From Xylaria sp. FL1777 (Eukaryota; Ascomycota; Sordariomycetes; Xylariales; Xylariaceae): a stretch of 64,000 nt of DNA. The notes under the pieces were generated by a model, which was not told the DNA's origin, did not search any database, and saw nothing but the letters and a program-made list of their open reading frames with translations. The translations under genes were made by a program, and so were the position numbers. Positions 1-11,668 of this stretch are shown here, piece after piece; position 1 is the stretch's first letter, and the number at the start of each line of letters is the position of its first letter. The DNA lies in contig MU400611.1 of NCBI GenBank assembly GCA_022578965.1, forward strand, positions 81,328-145,327, written 5' to 3'.

Positions 1-176
1 CGGTGAAAGGTACATAAGTTCTCTATTTAGACCCTGTGTGTCAAACTAGTACTTAAAGATGATTTATCCGACCCCTACACTATAGTAGAGGCCGTAAATC
101 AAATAAAAGAACCTGTTTGGGCCTCAGTATTAAATATAAGTCTTTTTGCCAATAAACCGGACCGCTATTCGCAAAT

Positions 177-1966
177 ATGTCTTCACTAAAAAAGACTTCA
201 GAAGAAATCCTTCCTACTCGATCTGCTTCGGTATGCATCGGCGATTTAGAGAGCCCGATCACACATGACGAAGTTTTCGGAGAAATTACGCAGAATGGGC
301 CTAACTACAGGAATGTATGAGCTCTCTGCCATACGTAGGTCTTGTTGTGATCACTTACGTGCGTAGGTCGGTTGGCTTGGGACAGTGGCCCTCATGATGA
401 AGACGCAAATTGGACTTGGCGTTCTCTCTATCCCTGCTTCCTTCGACGTTTTAGGTCTCATCCCAGGAGTCATCATTCTCGTCAGTATTGCCGTCATTAC
501 AACTTGGTCCAATTACATGGTTGGTGTCTTCAAAATTCTCCATCCTGGTATTTATAGTCTCGATGATGCCGGCGCCATGATGTTTGGACGCGCTGGACGC
601 TATTTCTTCGCTGGCGCCTTTTGTCTCTGTTAGTCTGAGTTTCCCGATGCATCAGCGCATACCGATTTTCACTAACAGACCTTAGACTGGATTTTGGTTG
701 CTGGCTCTGGTATGCTAGGTATATCAATCTCCCTAAATTCCATTTCAACACAGTAAGTCTTCCTGAGCTATTCGTTCCCCTTTCGGCATCTCTTATGTGC
801 CTCAATATGCCACATATTCGCGTATGCTCCTAGGCTAGGACACAAATAAACCGATTTCGTGCAATAAGTGGCAATTCTTGACTGTTACCATCCTATAGTG
901 GCGCATGCACTGCTGTCTTCGTTGCCGTTGCCGCTATTGTCGGGTTTGCTTTGTCTAGCATACAGACTCTTGGTCGCATTACCTGGCTCGCCTGGGTTGG
1001 CCTTATTGGTATCCTTACTGCTAGTAAGTGGCACTTCCGATTGCTACCTGATGAATCCGCTTTTCCTAGAAGACTAATAATTCACTTCCTAACTGCAGTC
1101 TTTACTGTTACGATAGCCGTTGGTATTCAAGATCGCCCGGCAGCCGCTCCACAAGACGGTCCCTGGTCTTCCGACTACAAACTTATTGGCCATCCCTCTT
1201 TTACTGAGGGTATCACGGCGGTGTCTTCACTTATTTTTGCCTATTGCGGAACAACGGCCTTCTTCGCTATTGTATCCGAAATGCGCGATCCAAAACTATA
1301 TACCCGATCATTACTGGTTTGTCAGTCCGGGGTCACTGCCGTCTATATAACGATTGGCACTGTGATTTACTATTTCTGCGGTTCCTATGTTGCTTCACCG
1401 GCTCTCGGCTCTGCTGGTGTTCTAGTAAAGAAAATCGCATATGGCGTTGCCCTGCCGGGACTAATAATCACAACCACACTTGTCATTCATGTACGTGCAA
1501 ACCTGGCCCTGTCAAGATATTTCATTCTAATCTCCTCAGATAGGTGCCCGCAAAATTCATTTTTGTCCGTACTTTCCGCGGTAGTCGGCATCTAGTTGAA
1601 AACACCCCCACTCATTGGATCTCATGGCTCGGCTGTACTGCTGGTATCACGATCATCGCATACGTGATAGCCAGTGCTATTCCGGTTTTCAGCGGGTTGG
1701 TGTCACTGATCGGCGCCCTCCTTGGTACCCTCATGTCGTTCCAGCCGATGGGTTGCATGTGGTTATACGATAACTGGAAACAAAAGGATGTGAACCGGAC
1801 CTTGCGATGGTACTGGATGGTCTTTTTTAGTGTGTTTGTTATTGTTTCGGGGACATTCCTTACGATTGGTGGCACTTATGGATCTGTTGTCAGCATTATT
1901 GATTCTTATCGAGAGTCGGGTGGTTCCCGTGCGTGGTCATGCGCAGACAATTCAAATTCTGTATAA
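177..1966 (+). CDS. AAAP-family amino-acid permease (neutral amino-acid transporter type)
   Basis: Plasma-membrane amino-acid/proton symporter of the Aa_trans (AAAP) family. Six exons join in frame: 177-314, 367-628, 686-752, 899-1023, 1099-1490 and 1544-1966, giving 468 residues, the normal length for fungal members. All five introns are GT-AG and 52-146 bp. The start ATG at 177 gives a hydrophilic cytosolic N-terminus of about 46 residues. It leads into the family's first membrane helix (KTQIGLGVLSIP), followed by about ten more hydrophobic segments. Further family landmarks are the YWILVAGSGMLG, RPAAAP and VPAKFIFVR stretches and the GGTYGSVVSIIDSY ending. No break is seen. The next gene is convergent. 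Substrate cannot be read from sequence. With an oxidase and P5C dehydrogenase within 13 kb, uptake of proline or another neutral amino acid is a reasonable inference. Confidence 0.9.
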
Positions 1967-2258
1967 TCCTGTATATTATTTAAAGTCATTTGTTACCACA
2001 GTTAAATGTATTATTATGTTGTCCAAATATAAGCAAATGTGAAGTGTATAATACCTTACTACAGAACTGAATCACAACACTGGTTTTTTATGCTATCTAT
2101 GGTATGTTTTGGTTTATGGTCATTTTACAGGTTTTTGATTGCAATATTTACCATTTATAATGTTTATATAACCTTTATATTTAACTTTGATTTATTTTCA
2201 GATCATTTGAGATATTACCTAGTCGAGAAAAAATGCCATTCATATAGAAGTCCCACAT

Positions 2259-3486
2259 TTAAATCCCACGGTTAAACATCACCATGCCGCCAGTATAGTG
2301 CTTTTCATGAAACTCGCTCTCCAATTTATCTGTGCTAATCTTCTGCTGTTGCGGAAACACAGCCAAGGAAAATGGCAAGGCAACAAAGCTCATCCCCAGA
2401 ATCAAACCTAAGTTGATCGGCAGAGTTAAGTGAGGATTTCTCTTCAGCCACCTAGTTCTCTGTAACTTGAGGAGAACTAGCGGCGGGACCAACATGATAG
2501 GGCTGCTATTAAACACGCGACTAAGCGCTGTTTCGCTAACTGCTAAGGCTGCTGCTTTCTTGCTTTTACCAAGGCTGAGCATGTCAGTCTCTGTCTCCGG
2601 GATCAACCGATCTTGTTTGGGGGAGACGGCAAATACATCGATACCAGTACGCATCTCCTCACCTCGAGTTAAGTAGACGTTCAGCGCCCCAGCCGACGCT
2701 ACCGCTACGAAAGGAACAAGCCGACTAAGAAGAAGCTTTGTTAGAGCGGAAACCGATTTCAAGCGCAGCACCGCGGAATTGAGGCCTATAGCTATGGAAC
2801 AAGATGCGCCAACGGCAAGAAAGTATGACTGCGCAATTCTAGATAAGGGGATTTGAGACGACTTGTTTGCGTTGGAGCAGTTTACTGATACATTGACAGA
2901 CTGGTTCACGATCTGCCAAAAAATAGTCCCCGTTGTCTAGGAAGCGCAGTGTATTAGTTTCCTAGTTTCCCAGTTTCATCACCGTAAGGTAAGCCCCAAT
3001 AAACGTGGTTTAAGTGTTAGCGCATACCTTTAGGCCAGGTGTAAGCATACCTGCCGTAACGGCAAAGTTGACCAAAACAGCACAGGACATACGCCATGGC
3101 AGGAAAACACGCTCGCCGGTATCAGGGTGTAAAGTTGAGTCGATTATTTTCTTGGCGTTCCATAGCTCGGGTGTCATCCTCGTGATCTCACCCTGCTTAT
3201 ATGCTGTCACAAGCCTCTTAGCTCGATCTAAACCATCCTTTCTAACAAAAAGTGTCCTAAAAGGCTGTACAGATTAGCTAGAGAAGAAACAGACGAGGCT
3301 TAAACCAGAAATAGTGATGGGCTTTTAGGAATAATTAAATGAATAAGACTTAACAATACTTAATCGGAGCCAGGTTACTCGCCTTGGGTCAGTGATGTCA
3401 GCCATATGTTTCACGCGACCCCAGTAGGTGTTGAGGTTATACTGAGAAGCAGGGAGATTGTTTCTCCCAGGTAGAGAGGGTGACAT
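2259..3486 (-). CDS. FSF1: Sideroflexin-type mitochondrial amino-acid carrier
   Basis: Member of the sideroflexin (Mtc/SFXN) family of inner mitochondrial membrane amino-acid carriers; human SFXN1 carries serine. Three exons on the minus strand, 3486-3383, 3256-3028 and 2936-2259, encode 336 residues, the usual family length. The signature HPDTGE lies at about residues 78-83, after the conserved N-terminal segment YNLNTYWGRVKHMADITDPR. Later landmarks are GTIFWQ, NANKS and the closing hydrophobic helices. Intron 1 starts with GC (AAG|GCGAGT at 3382-3381) instead of GT. This junction is required to keep the family sequence ADITDPRTLFV in frame, so it is a likely GC-AG intron. Intron 2 (3027-2937) is GT-AG. 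The symbol follows the fungal sideroflexin FSF1; the exact orthologue is not proven. Confidence 0.88.
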
Positions 3487-4090
3487 GTCGTTTTACTAGG
3501 AGCAGAGTTACAATTGTCTAAATGGTGGCTGCTTAGACAGTTATCAGGGGATAAAGTCAAATATAGATCCTGGTGTTTATATAGTGGATTTAGTATATAT
3601 ATATATATGCTATTTCTCCCAGCTAGTACTAGGAAGCCCTAGGGGCCAATTGACTAATATACTTACCTATATGGCTACTGGCCCCTTTTACACCTGCTAT
3701 ATAACTACATACGGGCTATCTATTTACACCGGGACAACAACCCGTTACCCTTGACAATAATGAGAATTGATGGGGAAGCTGGTTGCTAACACAAAACTAA
3801 CTCTGGGGCAAATTTCAACGGGGTAATAGAAAGCGGAGTAGGATGTCCGGTATCATGTCTTATTACATCCGATAAAGAAGTTATCGGCTGCTAAGCCGTG
3901 AACAATGCCTTTCTTCCCACCAGGGTTCATGTAATGTGATGGGCTATCCTCATTTGGAAGTTGAGAGATAAGGAGTACTCAGGACCGCTTTTCTCATCCC
4001 GCATCGGGTCTAAGATAAGACGGGTACCGTTCCGATGTAGAGCTCCACTTTGAGGTTATGTATGGACGGAACGAGACCCGATGAGGTTAG

Positions 4091-4153
4091 CATATGCAGC
4101 CGCTTCGAATTTTGGGGCACGAAGAACTGATATTGGGGTACGAACCTAAACCT
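4091..4153 (+). repeat. Direct repeat, copy A (about 65 bp)
   Basis: Diverged direct repeat paired with 4291-4357. Both copies read TGCAGC...GCTTC-AATTTTGGGGCAC...CTGATAT-GGGG-ACGAAC-TAAACCT with scattered substitutions, mostly transitions. Copies are about 200 bp apart. Function unknown; they may be remnants of a small duplicated element. Confidence 0.7.
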
Positions 4154-4290
4154 GTTTCAGTATAAGTTCACTGGATGTTTCTATAACCCCTATTTCCCAT
4201 GTGCATTACCCCATGGTTTTGAAGAGCCGCTACTAATTAATAACCGGGTAGCAGCAACGTCGGCAGAGGTGTAAGCAAGGTCTAGCCGTA

Positions 4291-4357
4291 TGCAGCGCTG
4301 CATACGCTTCTAATTTTGGGGCACAAAAATCTGATATCGGGGCACGAACTTAAACCT
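4291..4357 (+). repeat. Direct repeat, copy B, with 18-bp palindrome at its edge
   Basis: Second copy of the repeat at 4091-4153. Its left edge contains GTATGCAGCGCTGCATAC (4288-4305), a perfect 18-bp inverted repeat with no spacer. Copy A has only the right half of this motif in altered form. Confidence 0.7.
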
Positions 4358-4685
4358 ATAATGGCAATTCCTTCTTACACCCTGCACGTCTTTCCACACT
4401 TTGTTTAAATTGCACTAAAATTAGGCCTGTTTTAGTAAGCTATAAAGTAAGCTCTAGTTTTATTTTCTATTATCACAGTAGGCCATATTTAGACTGATAC
4501 TATACTAGGTTGAGGCGTTTCTACTGCCTTGCGACTTATGCCAAATCGCGATAACTGGGGCTCAACATGATTGATTGATACCTAAGAAAGGGTTTCACCT
4601 CATTACGGTATCATATCTATTTATCCCGTTCATGATTCGAATTAACTAAACGTTGAATGTTGTGAGCGCGCATTGCAGAGAGGAG

Positions 4686-5459
4686 GTTTCCGATGCCATC
4701 GTCGGCGGTGTGCGAGATGTCCCCGATAAGACGCTACATGACAAGATGATGCACTTGGACAAAAATCCGGCACCATTCGTCATCCGCTAATGAACGAGCC
4801 CCATTGCTCATCAGCCATGTGTTTGAACTTTTAGTTATCCCACCATGCAGCCCGGAAGCTGACGCTAGGTTTATTATCACAGAACGTGAGGAATATCCTC
4901 CAAAGTTGGGGGTGAATACCATCACCACAACGACCATTCTATTAGAAAATGCCACAATACCATTAAAGGAGCTGATAACTAACCTATCGTTAGACAATTC
5001 AACAGGGTTGGTGCTTTTCGAGGCTGTCTGCGACTCTAAGACTAAGACTGTGAGAAGGGCAAATGCAAGTCAGTAGAATTCTTGAACCTCGAAACCTAGT
5101 ACCTGTGTTTAATAGACCGGTCAAAGTCGATGTGGCTTAGGGAGATATGATATGTATACAGCTTAATCGACGTGGACGCAATTGATGGTTTAACGATCGA
5201 GAAAGCCAACGGAGCACAGTTGGTTAGCTTAAGGAAGCGCATCAAGAAGATAGTTCAAGAGCGGAAACCCCCAACATCAGAAGCGTTAACATCCCCGGGT
5301 GACCTGATCAATACAGTTGCTATCTCCCCTAGTTGGCTTAATTGGAGGCCATGTGGTACAAGTGCTTACGATTGGTTGGCGGTGCTTCATAAGAGGAGGC
5401 TGCTTGGCGAAGGCGAGACTATCTATATAACAAGGGCTGGTGTCAGGGCTTGGAACTGA
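4686..5459 (+). pseudogene. Degenerate coding patches, unrecognised gene remnant
   Basis: Three coding-like pieces lie on the plus strand in different frames. One runs from about 4686 to 4791 (contains SDAIVGGVRDVPDKTL) and ends in TAA. One runs 4804-5076 (contains ADARFIITEREEYPPKLG). One runs about 5160-5459 (contains GLTIEKANGAQLVSLRKRIK and ends RAGVRAWN). None starts with a clear ATG, and I could not join them through convincing splice sites. Composition is coding-like rather than random. A broken gene, or a gene with introns I cannot resolve, are both possible. No family recognised. Confidence 0.25.
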
Positions 5460-6518
5460 GTTGTTGACTCTCTATTCTGCATACAATAATCTGTTATGGC
5501 TGCAAAAGTCCATGCCTCCATCAGGGCTGTTGCCGACATGGTGGCTATTGGCTAGTGTGGTCCGGTTATTCCCGCTATTACTCGCAGCGCATGGATTACA
5601 GCATTAAAGCAGATAAGCCCTCATTACATCAACCCCTCGATCTTCTAAACGAAGTTGGGTAAAGGCTTGATCTTATTAGTATTTGAGTAGAGTGGATACT
5701 TATCTGTGTTTAAGTGGCTAAGCGTGTTGTACACTAAGTAGGTAACAGGCCTTACCTAATTATGGCTAACAAAGTACCTAACTGTTACACGCTGGAGGTT
5801 ACGCTGGAGGTTACATGGGCTATGGCTGGTTGCCAGCCACTGCGGCTGTGCGCTGTGGCTGGGGGCTGGTTGCCGGCTATATAGATATTAGGCAACGGAT
5901 ATCCATAGCCTCACTTAGAGATTCAATCAGCTACTATTGACTCTTCACACTTCAGTGTTTTGCCAGTGACACTAACTTAGCAAATTCAACTATACAGTCT
6001 TTATCTAGATAATTAGTAATATTAACGCATATTTAATCTTATCTATCTATTATATCTATAATGTCTACCCAAGGAACCCCACCTTTGATAAGACAGTGTA
6101 AAAGAGGTCTAGGTTAATCAAGATTCCTACCTAGGTAGGTACTTACCTGGTTTATATGATTCTTTTATCTCCAACATTTCCCTCCCCCTCAGCCTTTTCC
6201 AACTCATTGTGCTCATCATACTTATTGTACATACCCGACTCATCGTTACCCCTAGCTGTCTAGCCCCCAACTCTAGCCTTCTAGCGTTGCAAAACCCCGC
6301 AATTCCCCGGATTCCCCACCTCACACTTCCCCGCATAGTACCTAGGTACTTAAGGTACATGATCACTACCGCTCTAGCCTTTCTAGCCACGGTAACATAC
6401 CTACCTAACCTCATAACATAGTTCCCGAGACTAGATACTTCATAAATTTTTTTTCATGATTACTTGGCCAAGGTATCGCCAGTTCCGTGTTATTATTTCA
6501 TCTTTACTCCGATCTATT
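5460..6518. other. Intergenic region upstream of the Zn2Cys6 gene
   Basis: No supported gene. Near 5,790-5,815 there is a short tandem duplication (ACGCTGGAGGTT twice), and a GGCTGGTTGCC motif recurs at about 5,826 and 5,864. Open frames on both strands at 6,127-6,421 are low-complexity and opposed, so I treat them as chance. The TACCTAGGTAGGTAC-type runs near 6,130 are palindromic and recur elsewhere in the window. Confidence 0.5.
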
Positions 6519-9244
6519 ATGTCACACGGACAAAATGAGTCTCATCTCGAAGACGAGGTTGCTGCAAACCCGCCCCCTAAACCCACACATTCATCTAGAA
6601 GGGCAATGAAAAGGTCATCCAACGCGTGAGTAACTAGGCTCAAAAACGAAAATGAAGAAAATTATATTGCAACAAGCTAGTTCATCAATGACATCTAGGG
6701 CAGTTGCGAAAGATGTCGTCGGCAGAAGATCAAGTGCTCAGGATCTCGTCCGTGCGAGACTTGCCGCAGGCGTAACCTGACCTGTACATTCAACCTCGAA
6801 GACCAAAAAATTATGGTTACTAGAAGGTATGCTAAATAAATATCCCGCTCGGATTCTTAGAAGTAGGTCTATGCTAACCGAGTGCTGCATTTTAATTCTA
6901 GATACATCGAACAGCTGCAGCGAGGTACAGCAGCAGCAGTGTGTGAAAATACCCAGGAAGAAGTCGATCCTGTGCCTGCTAGCCGGCAGGTTAACGAGGC
7001 TGGTTGTAGTTACCGTGATAGGTTATTAACCCCAACAACAACAACCAGGCCTGCTGTGTCCTCTTCAACCCATTGTTCTGATTGTCATGGTGGTGGTATT
7101 CCTTCCCAGGTTGGCACGGCAGAAGATGGGCCAGAAGATCCATACACGCCAAACTCATGTTCTGATGGCCAGCCCCTCACGAATCCATTGTCTACGGGCC
7201 GCTCTGCATTCTCGACCGCTGGGAACGGCTTCATATTTTATCTAGGTACTTCTTCGAACTGGTCTTTTACCAGGCGCATCCTTAGCATGACCCATGAGCG
7301 GCTTTTCCACACGCCTCTTGCAACGGATAACTTGGGTTTCGATTGCATGATTTACGAACTCGAGTGGGAGGGAAGCAAAGCTACATCCTCGGAACCATCC
7401 TTGCCTGTTCTACCATCTCTTGACCATTGCATATATCTAATAAATGCTGTCAAATTTCATGGCTGCCAGGTTTTTCATCTCTTCGATGAGGAAACCTTCA
7501 TGGAGTCTCTATACACGTTTTACGACAACCCACTTCAACAACCGCAGCCATCAGAAGAGCTATGGTATGTCCACTTCCTCCTCATTCTGGCCTTTGGTAA
7601 AGGCTTTACTGCCAAAAAGTCTCAGGGCAAGAGTCCACCCGGTGAAGCCTACTTCTCAAAGGCGCTCCATTTATTGCCTAACATGATTATGCTCTGGACG
7701 CGTCCCCTTGAAGCGATCGAAGTTTTATGTTGTATTGCACTTTACCTGCAATGTATTGATAGTCGAATTGTGGCGCATAACTACGTAAGATCCAACGCTG
7801 TCTATTCATTGTCCCCGTTTTCAGGATCACCGGGGCTCACAGATTGTTTACAAAATAGATTGGTCAAGCGATGCGGTTAGCGATGGGCTGTGGTCTGCAT
7901 ACCGACATGGGGACTGAGAGATTTATCGAAGGGCTAGTCGAAAGGTCACGTCGAGCGTGGTGGACCGTCTACATATTGGATCGTGAAATGACCTCTCTTA
8001 TGGGTTTACCACAGTCCAATCACGATCATGGTGTGTGTCCTCAGTTACCGAACTTCCTAGGTTCTCCCCAGCGTACCGCAGCGCTGAGCTTCGAATCAAA
8101 ATATCCCGGATAATGGCCAAAATTAACGATAGTAGGTCTCAAAAGATGCTGTTTTAATCCCACAGGCCTTGCAAACTAATGCTGCCACCTTTTCTACTCG
8201 TATAGCTGTCTATGGTGCCCAAGGGCAGAAAGATCGCAGTCTTTTACTCAGCATGAAAGCCGCCCTTTCCGACATTGCGGAAGTAGCAGACGAGCTCCGT
8301 CTTTCGTTCCCCGTGGAACGAGAGACGGCAGGTCACGGATTATCGAGGATTTCAGCTCACCTCCACCTTGAATATCACCAAGTAAGTCGTCTCTGAGCAT
8401 ACGGCATTTACCCCAAGTGAATTTGTTGGAGTGAGGCTGACGGTGTTTATTACAGTGCATAATCCTTGCCACTCGACCGCTTTTATATTTCTTCCTACAG
8501 ATACGGTTAACCTCCCTAGACGAGTGCTTGAGAAGACTGCATACTTCAGAGACAGTTCGAAATTTGATCTTGATGTGTATTGATTCTTCGTTGCAAAGCA
8601 TAACGCTACTACGGCTATTGCAAGCCCAAGGCCTGTTAGGTACGTTCATATGGACGTTTTGTTCTTGTTTTATGGTGATATGTACCCCTTATCATCCTTT
8701 AATTACTGTAATTTCTATGATGATTAATCACTTCTTTTTTATCATAGAGGTTTTCCTGCCATTTGACCTCGATTCGTTATTTGTCTCTACCGTTAGCGCT
8801 ATGGTGGCATTCGTTCTCGACGTTCTCTTGAACGAAAATATTCCAGTTTGGTTGCAAAAATCATACTCTATTTTCGAAGAATTCATTACCTTTGGTAATC
8901 GCGTAGCTTTGTTCCGCAAGTCTGAGCTCCTTCAGTTACACGAACTACTGAACTCCCTCCCGGCGGATGAGAACTCGTCTATCGATAGGTCCAATAATGG
9001 AAATGCCTCAGGCAGTGTTGACGATGGAGCCGAGTCGATCCACAGGAATGCAGCATTAGCCTCGACCTTATTACCACCCTTTTTTGCCGCCACCGATGCC
9101 GGTGGAAGTGATATATCCTTCGAAAATCTTATGACAACCGCCGAGATATCGGAAATGGCGAATTCTATCGATAATCTTGATGCAGAATGGATGTCACAAA
9201 CAATCTTAGGCCAGTGTAACGGTACGGGTTATAGACATCAATAA
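6519..9244 (+). CDS. Zn2Cys6 fungal transcription factor (fungal_trans domain), apparent frameshift
   Basis: Nuclear DNA-binding regulator. The Zn2Cys6 cluster has cysteines at about 37, 40, 47, 53, 56 and 63 (spacing C-x2-C-x6-C-x5-C-x2-C-x6-C), followed by a short basic/linker segment. The middle homology region runs from about FDEETFMESLYTFYDN through IGQAMRLAMGCGLHTD and RRAWWTVYILDREM, the usual fungal_trans landmarks. Exons: 6519-6625, 6704-6826, 6902-7784, 7859-8131, 8206-8381, 8456-8639 and 8748-9244. All junctions keep frame except inside exon 4. There the frame after SPQRTAAL must shift by one base (near 8085-8097) to read IKISRIMAKIND and splice in phase at 8131. This is either a one-base loss (pseudogene) or an assembly indel. 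The gene ends 48 bp from the tail of the convergent oxidase gene, so it may regulate that cluster. Confidence 0.85.
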
Positions 9245-9292
9245 AGCTCACTTCTCTTAATGCTAACATAGTAAGGAGAATTTTTGTCTGAA

Positions 9293-10659
9293 TTATAATT
9301 TCACTTTGGGTATTGACGGTCGGATGTCTCTGAACTCTTCTGAGATGCCAATACGCCAGCTCACATCGGCATCCCAATTTCCGCCCTCACTCCGACTCTT
9401 CCATCTCCACCGCTCAATCGACTGCTTGGTATCCCCCCCTTCCAGCAGTGATTTCACCCAATCACCGACTATTGGAAACATCTTGAAGCCATGTCCTGAA
9501 TCCCCCGACAGTAAAATAACCGAATTGTCCGTATTTGGCACGTAGTCAATGATATAATCTGAGTCAGCTGTATCAGCAAACCAGCAAAGGGATTTATTGA
9601 TGAGAGGTCGATTAGCAAGAGTGGGAAGGGTTTGAGCAAGCAATCTACGGACTCGTTGCTCATCGTGAGCCGGCATAAACTGGCTTTCTTCCAGAGCCGG
9701 AGGACGAGAAACACCAGACGAATCTAAATTAATAAATCCGCCTCCCATCGGACATAATTTTAGCAGATTTGTCCCGTTCTCGGGCTCAAACAGAAACCCT
9801 AAATCACGCGCATATGTAACGGGAATTCCACGGAGGGCGGAAGCCTCCTTATCTGTTAACTGGACATGTGCGACGGACCATGACTTAGCAACAACCTGTC
9901 CTCCGAGTTCCGGGACCAAGCTTGCAGCTGCGGCACCCATTGCTACAATAAATAACTTAGCATTATAGGTGGTGCCGCTGTAGGTTCGTAAACCAGTCGC
10001 CCTCTTACCGCACTGTTGGTCCTCATAGAGGATTTCAGCAGCGTTGCCAGCTTCGCCCAGAAGGAACCGAACACCTAACGCAACAAGAGCCTCGTAAACA
10101 GCTTTAAGCGCGTTGCTCGAGTGCGCGTATCCGTCATAACGGTTATAGTACCCTTTCCAACCCGGTAAGGAACCTTCCTGAAATTGCCAGACCGCTCTTA
10201 AAATATCATCTCGGTTATTCAGTGGAACGAGGTATTTTTTAACTTCGGGGTGCCTTTCTGCCGATGCTTGAAACGAGCGCAATGTTTTGGAAGCTTTTTC
10301 GGGCGCTGCTTCGGACACACAGTGAAGAAATCCGGTCTGGTGGTAGTGAGGTGCGAAGAGTGGTGTCTTCCAAGCCCTCAACGCTTCCTACGCGGCAGTT
10401 ATCAGCATCTTATATAACCAAAATATTGAATAAGCGTTAAACTTACAACCGCCAGGTTTGTGTAAAAGTCATCGTCATACTCGACTCGTAAAATCTTGTT
10501 TATGTCGTTGGCTGCTGAAAAGGGGCTAGGGACTGTTGCGCCCTTGTCCAGGACCAAAATGTTGGAATACCCCGCTCGAGCCAAATGCAACGCCGTCGAC
10601 AGACCGAAAGCGCCGGCGCCAACAATGGCTATGGGGTCAGACTTGGAAACAGGGTTCAT
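9293..10659 (-). CDS. FAD-dependent amino-acid/amine oxidase (DAO family, sarcosine/fructosyl-amine/saccharopine oxidase type)
   Basis: Flavoenzyme predicted to oxidise a secondary or N-substituted amino acid, releasing H2O2 or passing electrons. Two exons, 10659-10447 and 10387-9293, give 435 residues, the family norm. The N-terminal Rossmann motif is IAIVGAGAFGLSTALHLARA. The motif CWFADTADSDYIIDYVP near residue 350 matches the region holding the covalent-flavin cysteine in this family, and LLSGDSGHGFKMFP is the C-terminal FAD-binding loop. The C-terminus PKVKL only resembles a peroxisomal signal. The same frame is open 53 codons upstream (from 10818), with arginine/serine-rich, acid-free residues and two more in-frame methionines. 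A mitochondrial presequence form is therefore possible. The substrate is not determinable; the neighbouring P5C dehydrogenase suggests a proline-like or cyclic imino acid. Confidence 0.87.
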
Positions 10660-10818
10660 GGTAATACACAATCGGGCATGATGTATTTTCTTCGGCGTGG
10701 TTGTTGAGACAGATACGGCACTACTACGGGAAGACCTGAAACCATAATTATATAGCAAGATATGTCTATGCGGAAACATCTTGATCGAGCCCATCGTGGC
10801 ACCTTGCTTGACAGTCAC

Positions 10819-11668
10819 GATAGGACTGCCTACTGGAAGGTCACATGTGCATCGGCGAGTGTTCCTATTCGCAACGTCAAACGACGTATCTTAACTCGTC
10901 TCGCTCGGACCCCAACATCATCGTGCGGGGAAGCAGGTGTGTGAGGGGCAACATAATCTCGGATGGCTCTCTAATATATGGTGGGGCTATGACATCTGAT
11001 GATCCATGCTTTCGATCAGATATCGGATAGCAGACCGTAGCGTCAAGTCTTTTTGTGCCTAGCCCCCCACCTCATATGGAGACCCTGGCTTTTAGGTGAT
11101 AACTCATTAGGGAGGACATGGAGGGATGGATAGGTTAGAGTTGCATCTATGGTATTATTGTTGGTGATTGCGAGAATGTTGTATAGAATTATATGTACTG
11201 AATTTTCGTATTTTCAGAAGTTATTACGCTTCATGGGAGCCTCGGGGAAATATTCTGGCATACAGAATAAACTTGCATTATCTATTTTGCTTGCTGTCTC
11301 CTTATGTACCTAACCTATCTAGTGTAGAGAGGAGTCCCGGAGGGCTTCTCATTTACTAGGTATTGTGGACCGACCACAGTTTATTAGCAGCCATACGAGC
11401 TTCTGTAAAATAAGATAGAGGAATATAATACTGGTGCTTAGTAGTATTGCTGCGTTATATACCTTATACCTATTAGATCTTTAGATACATCGCCATGGTG
11501 GCCGTCATCTTTAATATTGTAAAGTCATCATTGTTATTATATAACTGCCTAACCACAAGCGGCTAGACCCTCATGCTGGTGCACCCCTTTTTTACCTACA
11601 GTAAGATCGCCATCACGTATACGGCATCACTCCAGTCCTAACATTTCCCTCCACGCCCTCTCGTGTCT
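10819..11668. other. Intergenic region between oxidase and P5C dehydrogenase genes
   Basis: Lies upstream of the oxidase and downstream of the P5C dehydrogenase, both on the minus strand. It should hold the oxidase promoter and the dehydrogenase 3' end. No gene, RNA or clear regulatory motif was identified. Confidence 0.5.

Larger units (their letters stand above)
3487..4690. other. Intergenic stretch with no recognisable gene
   Basis: Between the sideroflexin start and the degenerate coding patch at 4.7 kb. It holds a short TA run at 3594-3608 and the direct repeat pair listed separately. No credible open frame or RNA gene was seen. The segment next to 3486 presumably includes the sideroflexin promoter. 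Confidence 0.5.

Noticed and set aside
6127..6421. Opposed frames on both strands upstream of the Zn2Cys6 gene
   Set aside because: Low-complexity, no signature, and both strands open over the same interval.
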